Source: Jaltomata sinuosa
Lineage: Eukaryota > Streptophyta > Magnoliopsida > Solanales > Solanaceae
NCBI GenBank assembly: GCA_003996215.1
Contig: QJPP01000002.1
Span: 434,001 to 498,000, forward strand
Length of the DNA stretch: 64,000 nt
Direction of reading: 5' to 3'
Below the pieces are notes generated by a model. The model had not been told where the DNA came from. It ran no database searches and worked only from the letters and a program-made list of their open reading frames with translations. Both the position numbers and the translations under genes were made by a program. Shown in pieces: positions 9,791 to 20,800 of this stretch (the first letter of the stretch is position 1; every line of letters begins with the position of its first letter).

Positions 9791-11759
9791 TAGTCCCCGG
9801 ACCTCTATTCTTGTTTGGTTGTGAGTTTTCTTGACCTAGAACTAAGTGGGGATAGGAGGGTTGAGGCCTAGACTTTTACTTGAAGGAAGGTCTTAGACTA
9901 TAGAAGGAAGTGGGTATTCGTGCTAGATTCTGGAGTAGTGTATGTTCGATTAGGGTAAAACGATCCTAGTCCCTTTGAGAGGTTGGTGAGAGGTCCATAG
10001 ACTTAGGAGGGTAGCATGAACCTAAGGGGGAGATGGTGAAATGTAGAATCAGTCAGATTTTAGAGGCTCGAGTAGCGATGCTTGTGGGTGTTAGAACAAA
10101 GTCAAGAGGAGAGGCAGAAGCTTATTTCTATCCTAGCATCCTAAGTATACTTCTGCCACTATGATACCTTTTGCATGCCTTGTGTGTCAGCACCATGGTC
10201 CTATTTCAGATTCACGCTCGTGTTCAGATTCTAGAATGGCAAGTGATTTCTTCAGACAACGATTCTACTCTTATCCTGCAATTCTATATATTCAAGCTTT
10301 ATGCCCTGAGGTTTGTTATCTATGTAAACACATGCCTCTCAGTATGCTCGGTCCTATTTGCTCAGTTCATTCTTTAGACATGCCTCGATGGCTAATCAAA
10401 TCATGTTACGTTATGTATATGCTCCGACCTAATTCTTGACACGGTTTGCGTTTATAATTTCCTTACTGTAAAAGACCTTGACCTTTGCCTTTGATGAAGA
10501 GGGGTGGTGATCCCCACCATTCATGCCTTACGTGCCCAGTATGTAAAATACTCATGCCTATTGCACTCAACTCCCCAAGCCTCATCTTGAGTGGCTTGAT
10601 CACGCTAAGTGTAAGTCAAGATCAATCTGTAATCCTTCCTTCGTGATGCTCCTACTCCTGCTCTTTTATTTTAATGATTATGGTTTATGTTGTTATAAGT
10701 GTTAGAGGAGAAGGCCTGGTAGTAGCCTAGCTGGGAGGTAGCAGATTCCTTTTCCTTGTTAGTGTACTTGTTCCACCTTGACTTCTAGGTGTGGATGAAT
10801 TATGAGGTAAGGATTATTCATGCGAAATAGTTAGATGAGGAAGTTTAGTATGTCCCTCTGTAGAAGTTCTTAAATTTGCGATTCCTAGTTATGATAGGAA
10901 AGAGGAGAGAAGTCTTAAATAGGGTAAGCTAAGAAACCATAAGGTGACCATAGTTATAAGCTTGAATATCATGATGGGATACATGTGGATATTTATTTTG
11001 CGCAACTAGTGACCCTAGGTTAGTTGGTTGTTGTGATAAGAGAGGGATGTTTTCTTTAGAAGACGTTCTAGATGCAAGAGATCTGGTCGAGATATGCTTG
11101 AACATGGATAATAGGGTAGTTAGGCTCAAACCTTAGTACCTGTAGGTGCGCTATTGAGGTTGTTAGTTGCAAATGGTAGGAGTGGTATTCAGAAGAGAAT
11201 AGTTTTCCCGTATATCTACTTCTCTCAGTTTGGTGTCCCTTTCGGTTAACTATGATTTCTAAAGTATGTTTGTTCTTTATGAGTTTTAGCTGAGTTCTTA
11301 CTCTCATCCCAAACCAGTTATCATGTTGGATATCCAGTTCTTGTCCTGTTGGTTGTTCTTACATTTTCAGTATGCATACATGTCTCGTGAAACCAGCTCA
11401 GTTTTTATTTCAATCAGAAGTCGGTTACCACTATAGCACTTCAGCTTTTGCAACTCAGTTGAAGGATCCACTTAGGAAGCAAAATCATCCATGAAGGCCA
11501 GGTACCTTCACCCTTTTCCTTCAGATCTGGTTCAGCTTGAGGTAGTAGTTCCATCCTTAGTATGTCCTTCCGAATCTATTCCATCAGTTTTCCTCACGAT
11601 CCTAGAATGTATTCATATTTTCAAAGTTGATTCAGCCATGTTTTAAGTTGAAAAGTTCAATTTCATGTTGATTCTTTAGTTTTCACGTTTCATTTTTGGT
11701 TGGGCTATTTTCTCCCTAGAATTCCCTTTCTTGGTCTTCATTCGAGGGCGAATGATCCC
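9791..11759. other. Non-coding interior of the Gypsy-type element
   Basis: Two kilobases between the gag remnant and the polypurine tract. Short frames in several directions (such as 10161-10439 and 11068-11307) show no pol motifs. It may be heavily mutated or rearranged pol, or unrelated filler as in LARD elements. Confidence 0.6.
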
Positions 11760-11769
11760 AAGGGGGAGA
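11760..11769 (+). other. Polypurine tract of the Gypsy-type element
   Basis: AAGGGGGAGA, three bases before the 3' LTR. Confidence 0.85.
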
Positions 11770-11772
11770 TAT

Positions 11773-14023
11773 TATAACACCCTAGAAATCAAACCAGCTA
11801 TCTAAGTTAAAAACCTCAGAAAATTCCATGTTTCAGGAATGACGGGTCCAAACCACGGACCGTGGTTCGAACCACTGGTCGTGGAATGGAATCGTGGTTC
11901 ATGTCTGTTTGGTTCAACCTCTGGTCTGGAACCACGAGTGGGTTCTACGGATCGTGGTTCAAACCACAGGTCTGTCATGTTCACTCGAAGAATACAGATC
12001 AGAGGAGTGGCAAGTCCCTCAGGTTTCACGACTGGGTTCGACGACCCGTCATTTGAACGATGACCCGTCGTCCTGAGTCGTGGTTTGACTGGAGGTCAAC
12101 TGACTCCCCAAGAACGACGAGTCCAGCTGACGACCCGTCATTCAAATGACGGATCCGTCCTGTCGAGTCGTAGACCACCTTCCGCAGACTGTCTAGTCGA
12201 CCAGGTTCCACGAGTTAGAACCACGAGCCGTGGTTCAAACGACGACCCGTGGAACTAACCCGTAGAACCTGAAGTTGACCCATTTTCCAGATTTTTCTAA
12301 ATTAAATCCTAGGGGTATTTTAGTCATTACCCACCCTTTTAACTCCTAAGTGAGGTCGTTTTGACTATTTCAAGAAGGGTTTTTACACTTATCATCCTAA
12401 GTCTCTTCTAAATCCTCCATTCACCTCTCAAAAAGGAAGAGAATTCCCCCAAGCTCAAGGTCTCAAGCTTCAAGTACAAGTCTCCTAAGTCTTTCCAATT
12501 CAAGTAGGTTAGCTTCAATCAAGGTATGTGGATAATCAACAATGGGTTCCTTTCACCTTTGTGCCCAAAACCCCTAATTCAAATTTTGATTTCATGATCT
12601 TCAAATTAGGGTTCTTATCCAATTCTTATGGGTTTTGCTAAATATGATCTTCTCATGATTTGATTATGAAATTACTATTAAATTGCATGATTTCACATGG
12701 GTTTTTACATGTTAACTCTTATTTCATGAATTGAAGTTTAACCATGGAAATTTCTACATGCATGAAGTTGATTTAAGCAAATTAAATTTGATAGCATGTT
12801 CCTTATGGATTTTCAAGCATGTGCATGCCTAGTTCTTATGATTCTATGAAAGTATATGTTTTATAAAAATTGAACTAGAGCCATGCAAATTTTACAAGTC
12901 ATGAAGTATGCAAGTCTTTCCATGTTATGAAGTAATATGCAAGACAAGACACACGATGTTCCATCAATGCTCATGAGCCATTTTCTAAATTAAAACTCAT
13001 GAGTAGTATGACGATCCGGGGTATGAACAAGTATGAATAAGTATGAACAAGTATGAACAAGTTATGAACTAGTTTGGCATGAGATTGTGCCACTATGAAT
13101 TTATGAGCTATATGTATGCATGTTTTGGGAGTAGTACTTAGCATCGAGCGATGAGGGTTCGATTACCCAAGTCCAAAACTACGTTGCCAACGTAGGTTAT
13201 TTATCGCCCGGCTGGCGTATGAAAGTGGTTTCACATCTTGATTAATGGTGTCCTTGCCTTAGCGGGGCATAGGACAACTTTTCCAACTAGGGTTACATAG
13301 TTGGGGATGGTGGTCCGTGCTTTGGCAAGGTTCGGGCCAGCTTTGCTAACTAGGGTTATATAGTTAGATTCCATGTAGCTCGCATGGTCTAATGTCGGTT
13401 ATAGGAAACTCCCGTATGAATGATTTCAAGTTTTCTAAGCTTTATGATATCTTATTTGAAAGTTTTGACTACTAACTCATGCTTATTACTCAAACTATGA
13501 TATTTACCTATGACTTCTTCGATTACGCATGAACTCAATTTTCAATTATGTTGTAAGCATGTTTTCATATTATTTATGCACATCTCACATATTCAGTACA
13601 TCCTATAGTACTGACGCATATTTGCGCTGCATCTTATTGACGATGCAGATCCAGGTTTCCATTCTCAGACACGTGGCTAGTTTTCGTGGGCCATTCACTG
13701 AGGGTTGGTGAGTCCTTATTTTCCGAGGGCTAGTAGAGTCTAGTTCAGTATTTTCCCATCAGTACTTAGAGTTATCTAGGGGCTTGTCCTAGCAACTCCT
13801 TATATTTTATGTAGAGGCTTTTCAGACATAGACAATATTCGAGTCTTTTGGATCTTGTATACCTATTCGGCTTGACTATCCATTTATTGCTATTTCGACT
13901 TTATCTATTATGCTTCCGCTTATCTTTTGTTATGCTTGAGAATGCTATGACCAAGGGTTAGGTTGGGGCACTTGTGGTCTCAAGTCCCGTGTTACATCTA
14001 GGGGGTAACCTCGGGACGTGACA
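11773..14023 (+). repeat. Gypsy-type 3' LTR (2251 bp)
   Basis: Begins TATAACACCC, where the first G of TGTAAC has become A, and ends GGGACGTGACA. In the first roughly 550 bp a hand comparison gives about 45 differences from the 5' LTR, mostly C/T and G/A, plus a deletion of one short repeat near 12060. The remaining 1.7 kb matches far better. The TATA-like CATATAAG of the other LTR is changed to ACAGATCAG here. Confidence 0.94.
13022..13073 (+). repeat. Decamer tandem repeat in the 3' LTR
   Basis: About five imperfect TATGAACAAG units, the counterpart of the longer array at 8036-8105. Confidence 0.8.
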
Positions 14024-14028
14024 GATAT
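14024..14028. repeat. Target-site duplication GATAT (right copy)
   Basis: Exact copy of 6764-6768, immediately after the terminal TGACA of the nested element. Confidence 0.95.
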
Positions 14029-15336
14029 AGCCCTTTGTGACAGTAGAATAACCCATATAAACTGAAGGCACAGCTCTAGGAGAAAATTTGTCCATTCTGG
14101 GTAAAACACTTGCATAACACAGGCAACCAAAGGTTCTAAGATGAGTAAGGGAAGACTTTCTCCCAAAAAATAGCTCATAAGGTGACTTACCACCAAGTAC
14201 TACAGATGGAAGTCTATTTATCACATATGCAACTGTGAGAATGCAATGACCCCAGTATTTCAAAGGTACATATCCTTGAAACCTCAGTGCTCTAGCCACT
14301 TCAAGTAAATGCCTATGTTTTCTCTCAGCAACCCCATTCTGCTGAGGTGTATACACATAAATTTTCTGATGAATTATCCCTGCTTCCTGAAGAAACTCCT
14401 GCATTTGTGAGTTTACAAACTCTCCCCCATTATCTGATCTAATAATTTTTATGACAGAATTGAATTGAGTGTGTACCATTTTAAGAAACACTCTGAATAC
14501 TGATAAAGCATCACTCTTAAATTTCAGTAGGAAAATCCAAGTAATATGAGAGAAATTATCAACCACAGTTAAGAAGTATTTATTTGCATCATAAGTTTCT
14601 ACATGGTAAGGTCCCCATACATCAAGATGCAATAGCTCAAAAATCTTAGTAGAAGCAGTAGTACTAGGATGAAAAGATAATCTTGTATGCTTAGCTAAGG
14701 GACGGACTTCAAAGCCAGCTAAAAATGATTTACAAGCATCTAGATTAAAACCAAACATAGTTTTCATAAAGTTGCTAGAAGGATGGGCCATTCTTCTGTG
14801 CCACAATAAGATATCTTCAGTTCTCTTTTCTGCAACATGAGCCTTTACCTTTACTGGTGAGGTATCAGTGGTGCCTGCCTTATTGAATGACTTTGTAATC
14901 AGTAGATACAGTCCATCAGTCTCTCTACCAATCCCCTTCATAATCCCACTAGTAAGGTCCTGGAATAAACAGAAACCAAGATAAAAGGAGACAAAGCAAC
15001 TGAGTTCTCTAGTAAGCTTGGATACTGACAAAAGATTATACTTATGAACAAGACATTTTCTATTACTCCTGTGTCTCCAATCCTACATTTTCCTGTGTGT
15101 GACATCATAGTTACTCCACCATTAGGCAAGTGAACTCTTCTGCTATGATCTGGTTTCACCTTTTGAATATCACTCAAGACATTTAAACTAGCAGCCATGT
15201 GGTTGGTTGCTCCTGTGTCTATTATCCATTTTACCTGTTCTATAGTGGTCAAGGCTGCAAAATCAATACCTGCCATGTTTGCCATGTTGTGCTGTGAATC
15301 TTCTCTGTCAAGCATCTGCATTATCTTGCCATGTTG
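14024..15336 (-). pseudogene. Copia protease and integrase, interrupted by the nested element
   Basis: Protease part at about 15100-15321, with the active-site block WIIDTGATNHM. After a frame change near 14990-15060, the integrase frame shows the zinc-finger HH-CC region around LLWHRRMAHPSS, then the catalytic core: LDVWGPY, FLTVVDNFSHITW, RSDNGGEFVNSQM and QQNGVAERKHRHLLE, i.e. a recognisable D-D-E triad. The frame runs up to MGYSTVTKGYI and stops at the GATAT duplication at 14024. It resumes on the far side of the insert at 6768. Disrupted, hence inactive. Confidence 0.92.
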
Positions 15337-16377
15337 ACTCTCAGTGAGGTGAGGTGCTCTTGGAAAGTCTCATTTTCCATTGGAGCAACCTGCCTGAGAA
15401 CAACTAGTCTGATAATGTCCTGCATAAACACTTGGATTAGTATTCTCAGCTTGAATATTAGAAACATCATCACCCTTACACATGTGTACATTATGAGCAA
15501 CAGATACACCAAGAATGCCTTCCTTCTTTTGTCCTTTGTAACCAGGTGGATATCCAACCAATCTATAACAGATATTCATTGTGTGACCTTTAAGTTTGCA
15601 GAAGTCACATTGTAAATTCCAGTTCTTTTGTGGCTTATGATAAGGCTTAGAATAGGTGTTTCCTTTCTCTACCATCATAGCACCTAACTCAATCCTCTCT
15701 CCTGAATTAGACGAACTAGCAAGAGATCTTTGGCTTTCCCTTTCTATCAACATAGAATAAGTTTTGTTGATGTTAGGAGTCGGACTTGTCATCAGTATCT
15801 GACTCCTGGCTTGTTCATAGTTCTCATTAAGGCCCATTAGAAACTGCATTACCTTCAAACTTTCCATGTGTTGTAAGAACCCCTTGGACTTTGCACAATC
15901 ACAAGGAGGTGGTATCATACTATCAAACTCTGCCCAAAAAACCCTCAGCTTTGAGAAATACATGGAAACATTATCAGTTCCTTGAACTAATGTTGCAATA
16001 TCCTTGTGCAGCTGATAGATTCGAGAAGTGTTGACTTTGTCGAACCTCTCCTTCAGATCTTCTCAAATCATCTTTGCATTTGATGCATAGAGAATTCCTG
16101 CGTGCAATTCCTTCGAAACAGATCCTAGTATTCAACCAATAACAACCGCGTTGCACCTCTCCCATTGATGAGACAATTCTGTAGAAAAATCCTCTTTCTT
16201 CCAGGTTCCATCTACAATTCCTAGCTTGTTTTTGCCAAGCATTTGAATTCGCATAAATCTGCTCCAAATGGAGTAATTTTCAGATCCTGTCAATTGAATG
16301 GGTACAATTGGTCCTCCGGTTGTATCTGAAGGATGAATGAAAAGTGGGTGCATGGGATCGATCTTCGTGGCAGCCAT
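15337..16377 (-). pseudogene. Copia gag, frameshifted
   Basis: The real start is the ATG at 16377 (MAATKIDPMHPLFIHPSD); the in-frame TTG at 16395 is upstream leader. The first frame contains the gag N-terminal block with LTGSENYSIWSRFMRIQ and GIVDGTWKK. Frameshifts near 16130 and 15970 lead to a third frame with VMQFLMGLNENYEQARSQIL and the single CCHC knuckle CDFCKLKGHTMNICY followed by GYPPGYK. This is the usual capsid and nucleocapsid layout of plant Copia elements. Multiple frame breaks make it a pseudogene. Confidence 0.9.
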
Positions 16378-16469
16378 TGTTGTTTCAACAAGCAATTTGC
16401 ACTTAATCGTCCTAATGCAACTATCCTCCCCTAGAATCTATCAAATCTAAACCACGGTGATGGTCGTAA

Positions 16470-16481
16470 GCTCTGATACCA
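16470..16481 (-). other. Copia primer binding site (tRNA-Met)
   Basis: On the minus strand TGGTATCAGAGC follows directly after the TTTTATCA end of the 5' LTR: the standard 12-base match to the 3' end of initiator tRNA-Met. Confidence 0.95.
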
Positions 16482-16777
16482 TGATAAAATCTGTACACTA
16501 CAGATTCTTCTCAATCTCCATTAATGGCCATTATAGCTAAGCTCACATTTTGAGAGAAGAGAGAAGAGATATTATTCATTGTGTTGATCATAGAATGAGT
16601 ACAGTGCTGCTATATACTGCTAAGACTAACTGTATAGCTGTCAATATCAGTAAAATATCTGTGACTACTCTGTACACGTGTCTAACCAACTTGCTCCTAC
16701 AACTAACTAACTGCTACTTGATCTAACAAACCATTTTACCCTGCATCACACACCACTAAGTTATTCTCATTTCATCA
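16482..16777 (-). repeat. Copia 5' LTR
   Basis: 296 bp; the upstream LTR in transcription sense. It differs from the 3' LTR (4408-4700) by transitions only plus a 3-bp insertion (TGC). Confidence 0.93.
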
Positions 16778-16909
16778 TAAAATAGTGAGGAACTTCCTAA
16801 TTTTTTTGTATGAAAATATTACTATCTTTTTCTTTTCTCATCGATTTAATTAAAATATCTATGGGATTAGCTATTTTTAGTGGAAAATAGTAATTTTTTT
16901 CTGGTAGTG
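16778..16909. mobile_element. Right half of the CACTA-type MITE split by the Copia element
   Basis: Starts TAAAATAGTGAGGAACTTCC, matching GAAATAGTGGAATACTTCC in the intact copy at 31938-32198, and ends TCTGGTAGTG (reverse complement CACTACCAGA). It completes the left half at 4285-4407. Confidence 0.7.
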
Positions 16910-17051
16910 ACATAATATTACCAATTTCTTTATACAAACTTGGGAGACTGAATATAGCAAACTCACCCAGACAAGCATTTGTTATGTTTTCCATTGTTTA
17001 TTTAATGTATAATGAGAATTCATCATAAATTAATTGATTAATTTTACGTTT

Positions 17052-17149
17052 ATGATTAATATACCATAACTTTCATGCCTTATGTATAGCATAAAGTTCG
17101 ATGATTAATATACCATAACCTTCATGCCTTATGTATAGCATAAAGTTCG
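17052..17149. repeat. 49-bp direct tandem duplication
   Basis: Two adjacent 49-bp units (17052-17100 and 17101-17149) of ATGATTAATATACCATAAC ... GCATAAAGTTCG differ at one base (CTTTC/CCTTC). Near-identity suggests a recent local duplication. Confidence 0.95.
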
Positions 17150-17886
17150 ATGGTCCCCTTTTAAGATAAGTAGCACGTAGTTGTTTAGCAAATGATTCTT
17201 TTTCTATTACTATGTTCTTTAGTAGTTTATGAACTTTTTAGATCACGATTTAAAGATTCTTTTCGAACAAACTAAATATCTTATGAAGAAAATATTAAAC
17301 CACAATCTAAATTTTATAGAACTTAAATGACAATCACAAGAGTTATATTTCCACATAGACATCCGATCAAATCGTAGCCAAAGTTTTTTTTCAAGTTCAG
17401 AAAGACCGGTTCAAAAGGACCAGGAAAGATCGAATCGTAGCCAAAGTGTATTGGACAAATGTAAAACTAGTCAATTTATGATGAATCTTCCTATATCATT
17501 GCTTGTAAAGAGACCAAAAACATTCTGTAGTTTCAACTAAAGATCTATTTAACAATCCCCCAACAGATTGACAAGATAATTATGTCAGTTATCAGAGGAA
17601 AAACAAGTTAGATACTAATAACACATAATATTCATTGCTTAGACATACTGAAGTTGATACTTTGAGTCATTCACATACATAACCATACCCGTTTCTCGAC
17701 TGGGAAGCATCATGAGAATGAGAGAACCCATAGCCAGAAAACATGATAACATCACTATCATGAGTCTGGTGGTAATCAACAACCCAAGCGCCGAGTTATT
17801 TATGTCATAGATAAGTAAGTTGAGCCTTTTAAGACGCGATTAGACAGAAATATTATGAATGGTTGTTTCATAGTAGGAAGTTTGAA
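17150..17886. other. Intergenic region downstream of ADF
   Basis: AT-rich sequence containing the expected 3' UTR of the minus-strand ADF gene next to its stop codon. Two similar pieces, ATCGTAGCCAAAG, occur near 17373 and 17436. No gene recognised. Confidence 0.4.
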
Positions 17887-20800
17887 TCAGTAGGCGCGTT
17901 CTTTGAGCACTTCAAGTTCTACTTCAGTAGGGTCAGTAGCCTGAATCTCATAGTGTATGCCTTCCAGCTCCCTCCTGAACCTGTCCTTAGATGTGGCGTA
18001 CAGCATCTTCGATCGGATTCGGGAAACAGAAGGAGACCTGAAAAAGATGGATTAGCATATCACCTCTTTCGTAATTAATTAATACTGTGAAATGATTACC
18101 CGAAGTAAAAATATAGAAGAAGCATAATTTGACAACATTTTCCCTATCTCTGTTATGTTTCTTGTTATGTTTTAGTTTGTTAAGGAGAAGAAGGTCCAAG
18201 GACTTTGCAATAAGAAGATAAGAATCTCGTTTAGATACAACACTGCTTCTAGGATCTAGGAAGGGAGGAAATTCCATATTCTCGTAAGGATTTATTGCGA
18301 GGAAACAACAGACAAGAACTTAAAAGAACTAAAAAGGGTTGCCCGGTGCACTAAGCTCCCGCTATGCACGGGGTCCGGGGAAGGGCCGGACCACAAGGGT
18401 CTATTGTATGCAGCCTTACCTGCATTTCTGCAAGCGGCTGCAAAATGGAACTTGGTCTAACACAAAACCAATATAGAAACAATCCTTCGACATATGCCAA
18501 GACTCAAACGAAAATCCAAAATTAGCCAAATAAATAATCTATTCTACTTGAGGAGATATACTCGCTCTGCAATACCCCAAAGGAATATAATTTCCATAAA
18601 TCTTCAGACCTTATCACAAGAACTTGTCACAAACTTATCCTTGAAAGGAAAACACTTTTGTACACTCTACCCCATTACATAGGAGCTTGCTTCACCCTCC
18701 TAAAACTTCTAGTATATATAATCTGCATGGTCTTAAAGTTCGATTGCAGAAAGAGCAATGCATACCTAAACTAAGCTCTGAAAAGTGAAAACAAGTGTCT
18801 TACAATGATAAGCTAGGCAGACCCAACACACACTAGTTATAGAAAAATGAGTTCTTAAAGACCCTTCACCCACTATTCTTCGCCTTGATTTTTCTTGACT
18901 GTAAAGTATTCTCTACAAAGATATGGTTCCTTGTATGCATCAGCTATTCCTTTAAGGCTTTGCTGGTCAGTTTTCCAGCTTTTCGCACTATTTGCATGCA
19001 AGTCTTACTCATATGGCTAATCTCAGTACTAGAACATTTTCTCAAGACACTGACGTTCACTTCGCATGTACCTCAAGTATCTGACCGCTCATGCTGTACA
19101 ACTTTACTTTTCAGAAACACTCTTCTTTCAAACTTAAGCCACATGCACAATAACACAAATGATCTGCTGACCTCTGTCTCTCTCTACGGTTAACTCAACT
19201 GCTTAAGTCATCACAGGCACTCCCTAAACAAAGCTACATCATAATTGCAATTCACATCGTCATGAGCTAGTTATATTCCATGAAGGAGAAAGACTATTAA
19301 CATCAAGTTTTCCATATCGTTCTCAAATCACTCACTCAATTGGTTTGACGCTAATGCTTGGTACTCAGTAAATTCAAAGGTGCCGGCTCTATGCAAATCA
19401 TTAATGTGACTTGACAGCATCTTAGATAAATTAGAACCAACACTCATAAAATGGCCCTTGCGCATATAGACTGAAGTTATGATAAAGCAGCAACCCAACA
19501 CACCCCACCTTCTTTTCTTTATTTCTTTTTGCTTGGGGGAGGGGGGTTGGACAGGCAATTGATGATGAAGAATGAAGTATGAAAATGGGTAGACTGTTGA
19601 AAAGTGCAGCAATAGTCACAGAAGACTGCATAAGCAGATGCAGAGGGTCTAAAAACTAGTACAATTTCCTATATAAACACACCTCTCTTTGATAAAAATC
19701 CAACTATGCAAGTTCTGACTGAAATTATAGCTTACCAGGCAAAGAAGAAAATCTTGCTCTTTTGGCAGTTATCAGGTGTCACAAAATCATAATCGTATAC
19801 TGCATATCGACAGTCATTCTCAGGAAGAGCTGCAGTGAAATCATCATAGCTCTCAGCTGGACCTCCTGTTTTCTCAACCACAACCTCATTTTTCTTCTCA
19901 TCAATCTTAAATATCACATATCGATGCACTTTCTTCCTTTGCAGTTCCATATAAGTAGCCTTGCTTTGATCAGCAACCCCCATGCCAGAGGATGCATTTG
20001 TCTAGAAACATAACAGACATTCAAAAAAATTGCTCCAAAAAGAACCACAGGCAATGATGGAATAAAAATTGTACAGTATATCCAAACACCAGAATCAACA
20101 AATAATTTCCCACATGCAATGATAGTATAATCAAGCAAATGCTAACATGTGCTGCTAGTAAGAGGTTGTACGAGTCAGTTCTCCCTTTACAATTTCACAG
20201 TTTGCTGGTTAGAGAAATGAAAATAGAAATACAGCAGACTAGCTTTCAACTGAACCTTTTTTTCATCAAAATTGCTCAAGAAGTCAATTGAAGAAAATGA
20301 AAGAATGAAGTTTCTAAATATGCACTTCCAACACCAACTACTTGTGACTAAATAGATCTCTAATCGCCACCCCTCCTATACCCACCACAATAAAAGGCAA
20401 AAACCTCAGCAAAACAAGTTTGCTCAATTTTTTCAAAACTTGAATCCTCAAATAGTTACTCAACTTCAAATTATTTGCGATAAAGCCTCAATCTTGGTGT
20501 GAGACCAAGATAAAAATGACGGTTATTCAAGCACTACCACCACTAAATTTCTTCAGCTCGAGGGGATTCTTGACTCAAAACAGATCATGCTAAAAATGAA
20601 AGAGAACAACAACAACATACCAGTGTAATCTCACAAGTGGAGCCCGGATAGCGCAGAGCAATGCATACCTTACCCCTACCTTGGGAGGTAGAGAGGCTAT
20701 TTCCGATAGACCTCAGCTATGAAAGATAAATATATGATGCTTTATTTTCTTTTCTTCACTAGCATTACCACTAGCTGGTTTATTTACTCTATAAATCATG

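Larger units (their letters stand above)
6769..14023 (+). mobile_element. Ty3/Gypsy-derived non-autonomous LTR element (LARD-like), nested in Copia integrase
   Basis: A 7.25-kb plus-strand element with long LTRs (6769-9056 and 11773-14023), a PBS for tRNA-Met, a polypurine tract and a perfect 5-bp target duplication (GATAT). The 2.7-kb interior has only a decayed gag remnant with a CCHC knuckle; no protease, reverse transcriptase or integrase motifs could be read in any frame. Large LTRs with a mostly non-coding core fit a large retrotransposon derivative mobilised in trans. The gag remnant points to a Ty3/Gypsy parent. It interrupts the Copia integrase, so it inserted later than the Copia element. 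Confidence 0.93.
4408..16777 (-). mobile_element. Ty1/Copia LTR retrotransposon, degenerate, interrupted by a nested Gypsy-type element
   Basis: A complete Copia-superfamily element lies on the minus strand. Its LTRs are at 16482-16777 (5') and 4408-4700 (3'); a primer binding site for initiator tRNA-Met and a polypurine tract lie just inside them. Between them, in Copia order, are gag with a CCHC knuckle, protease, integrase, reverse transcriptase and RNase H. Several frameshifts and stops break the reading frame, so it is not autonomous. Removing the nested insert (6769-14023 plus one 5-bp target copy) leaves about 5.1 kb, a usual Copia length. The element lies inside a CACTA-type MITE. A clean 5-bp target duplication is not visible: the flanks share only TAA. 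Confidence 0.95.

Noticed and set aside
10161..10439. Open frames inside the Gypsy-type element
   Set aside because: No retroviral-type pol motif; overlapping frames in two phases argue against coding.
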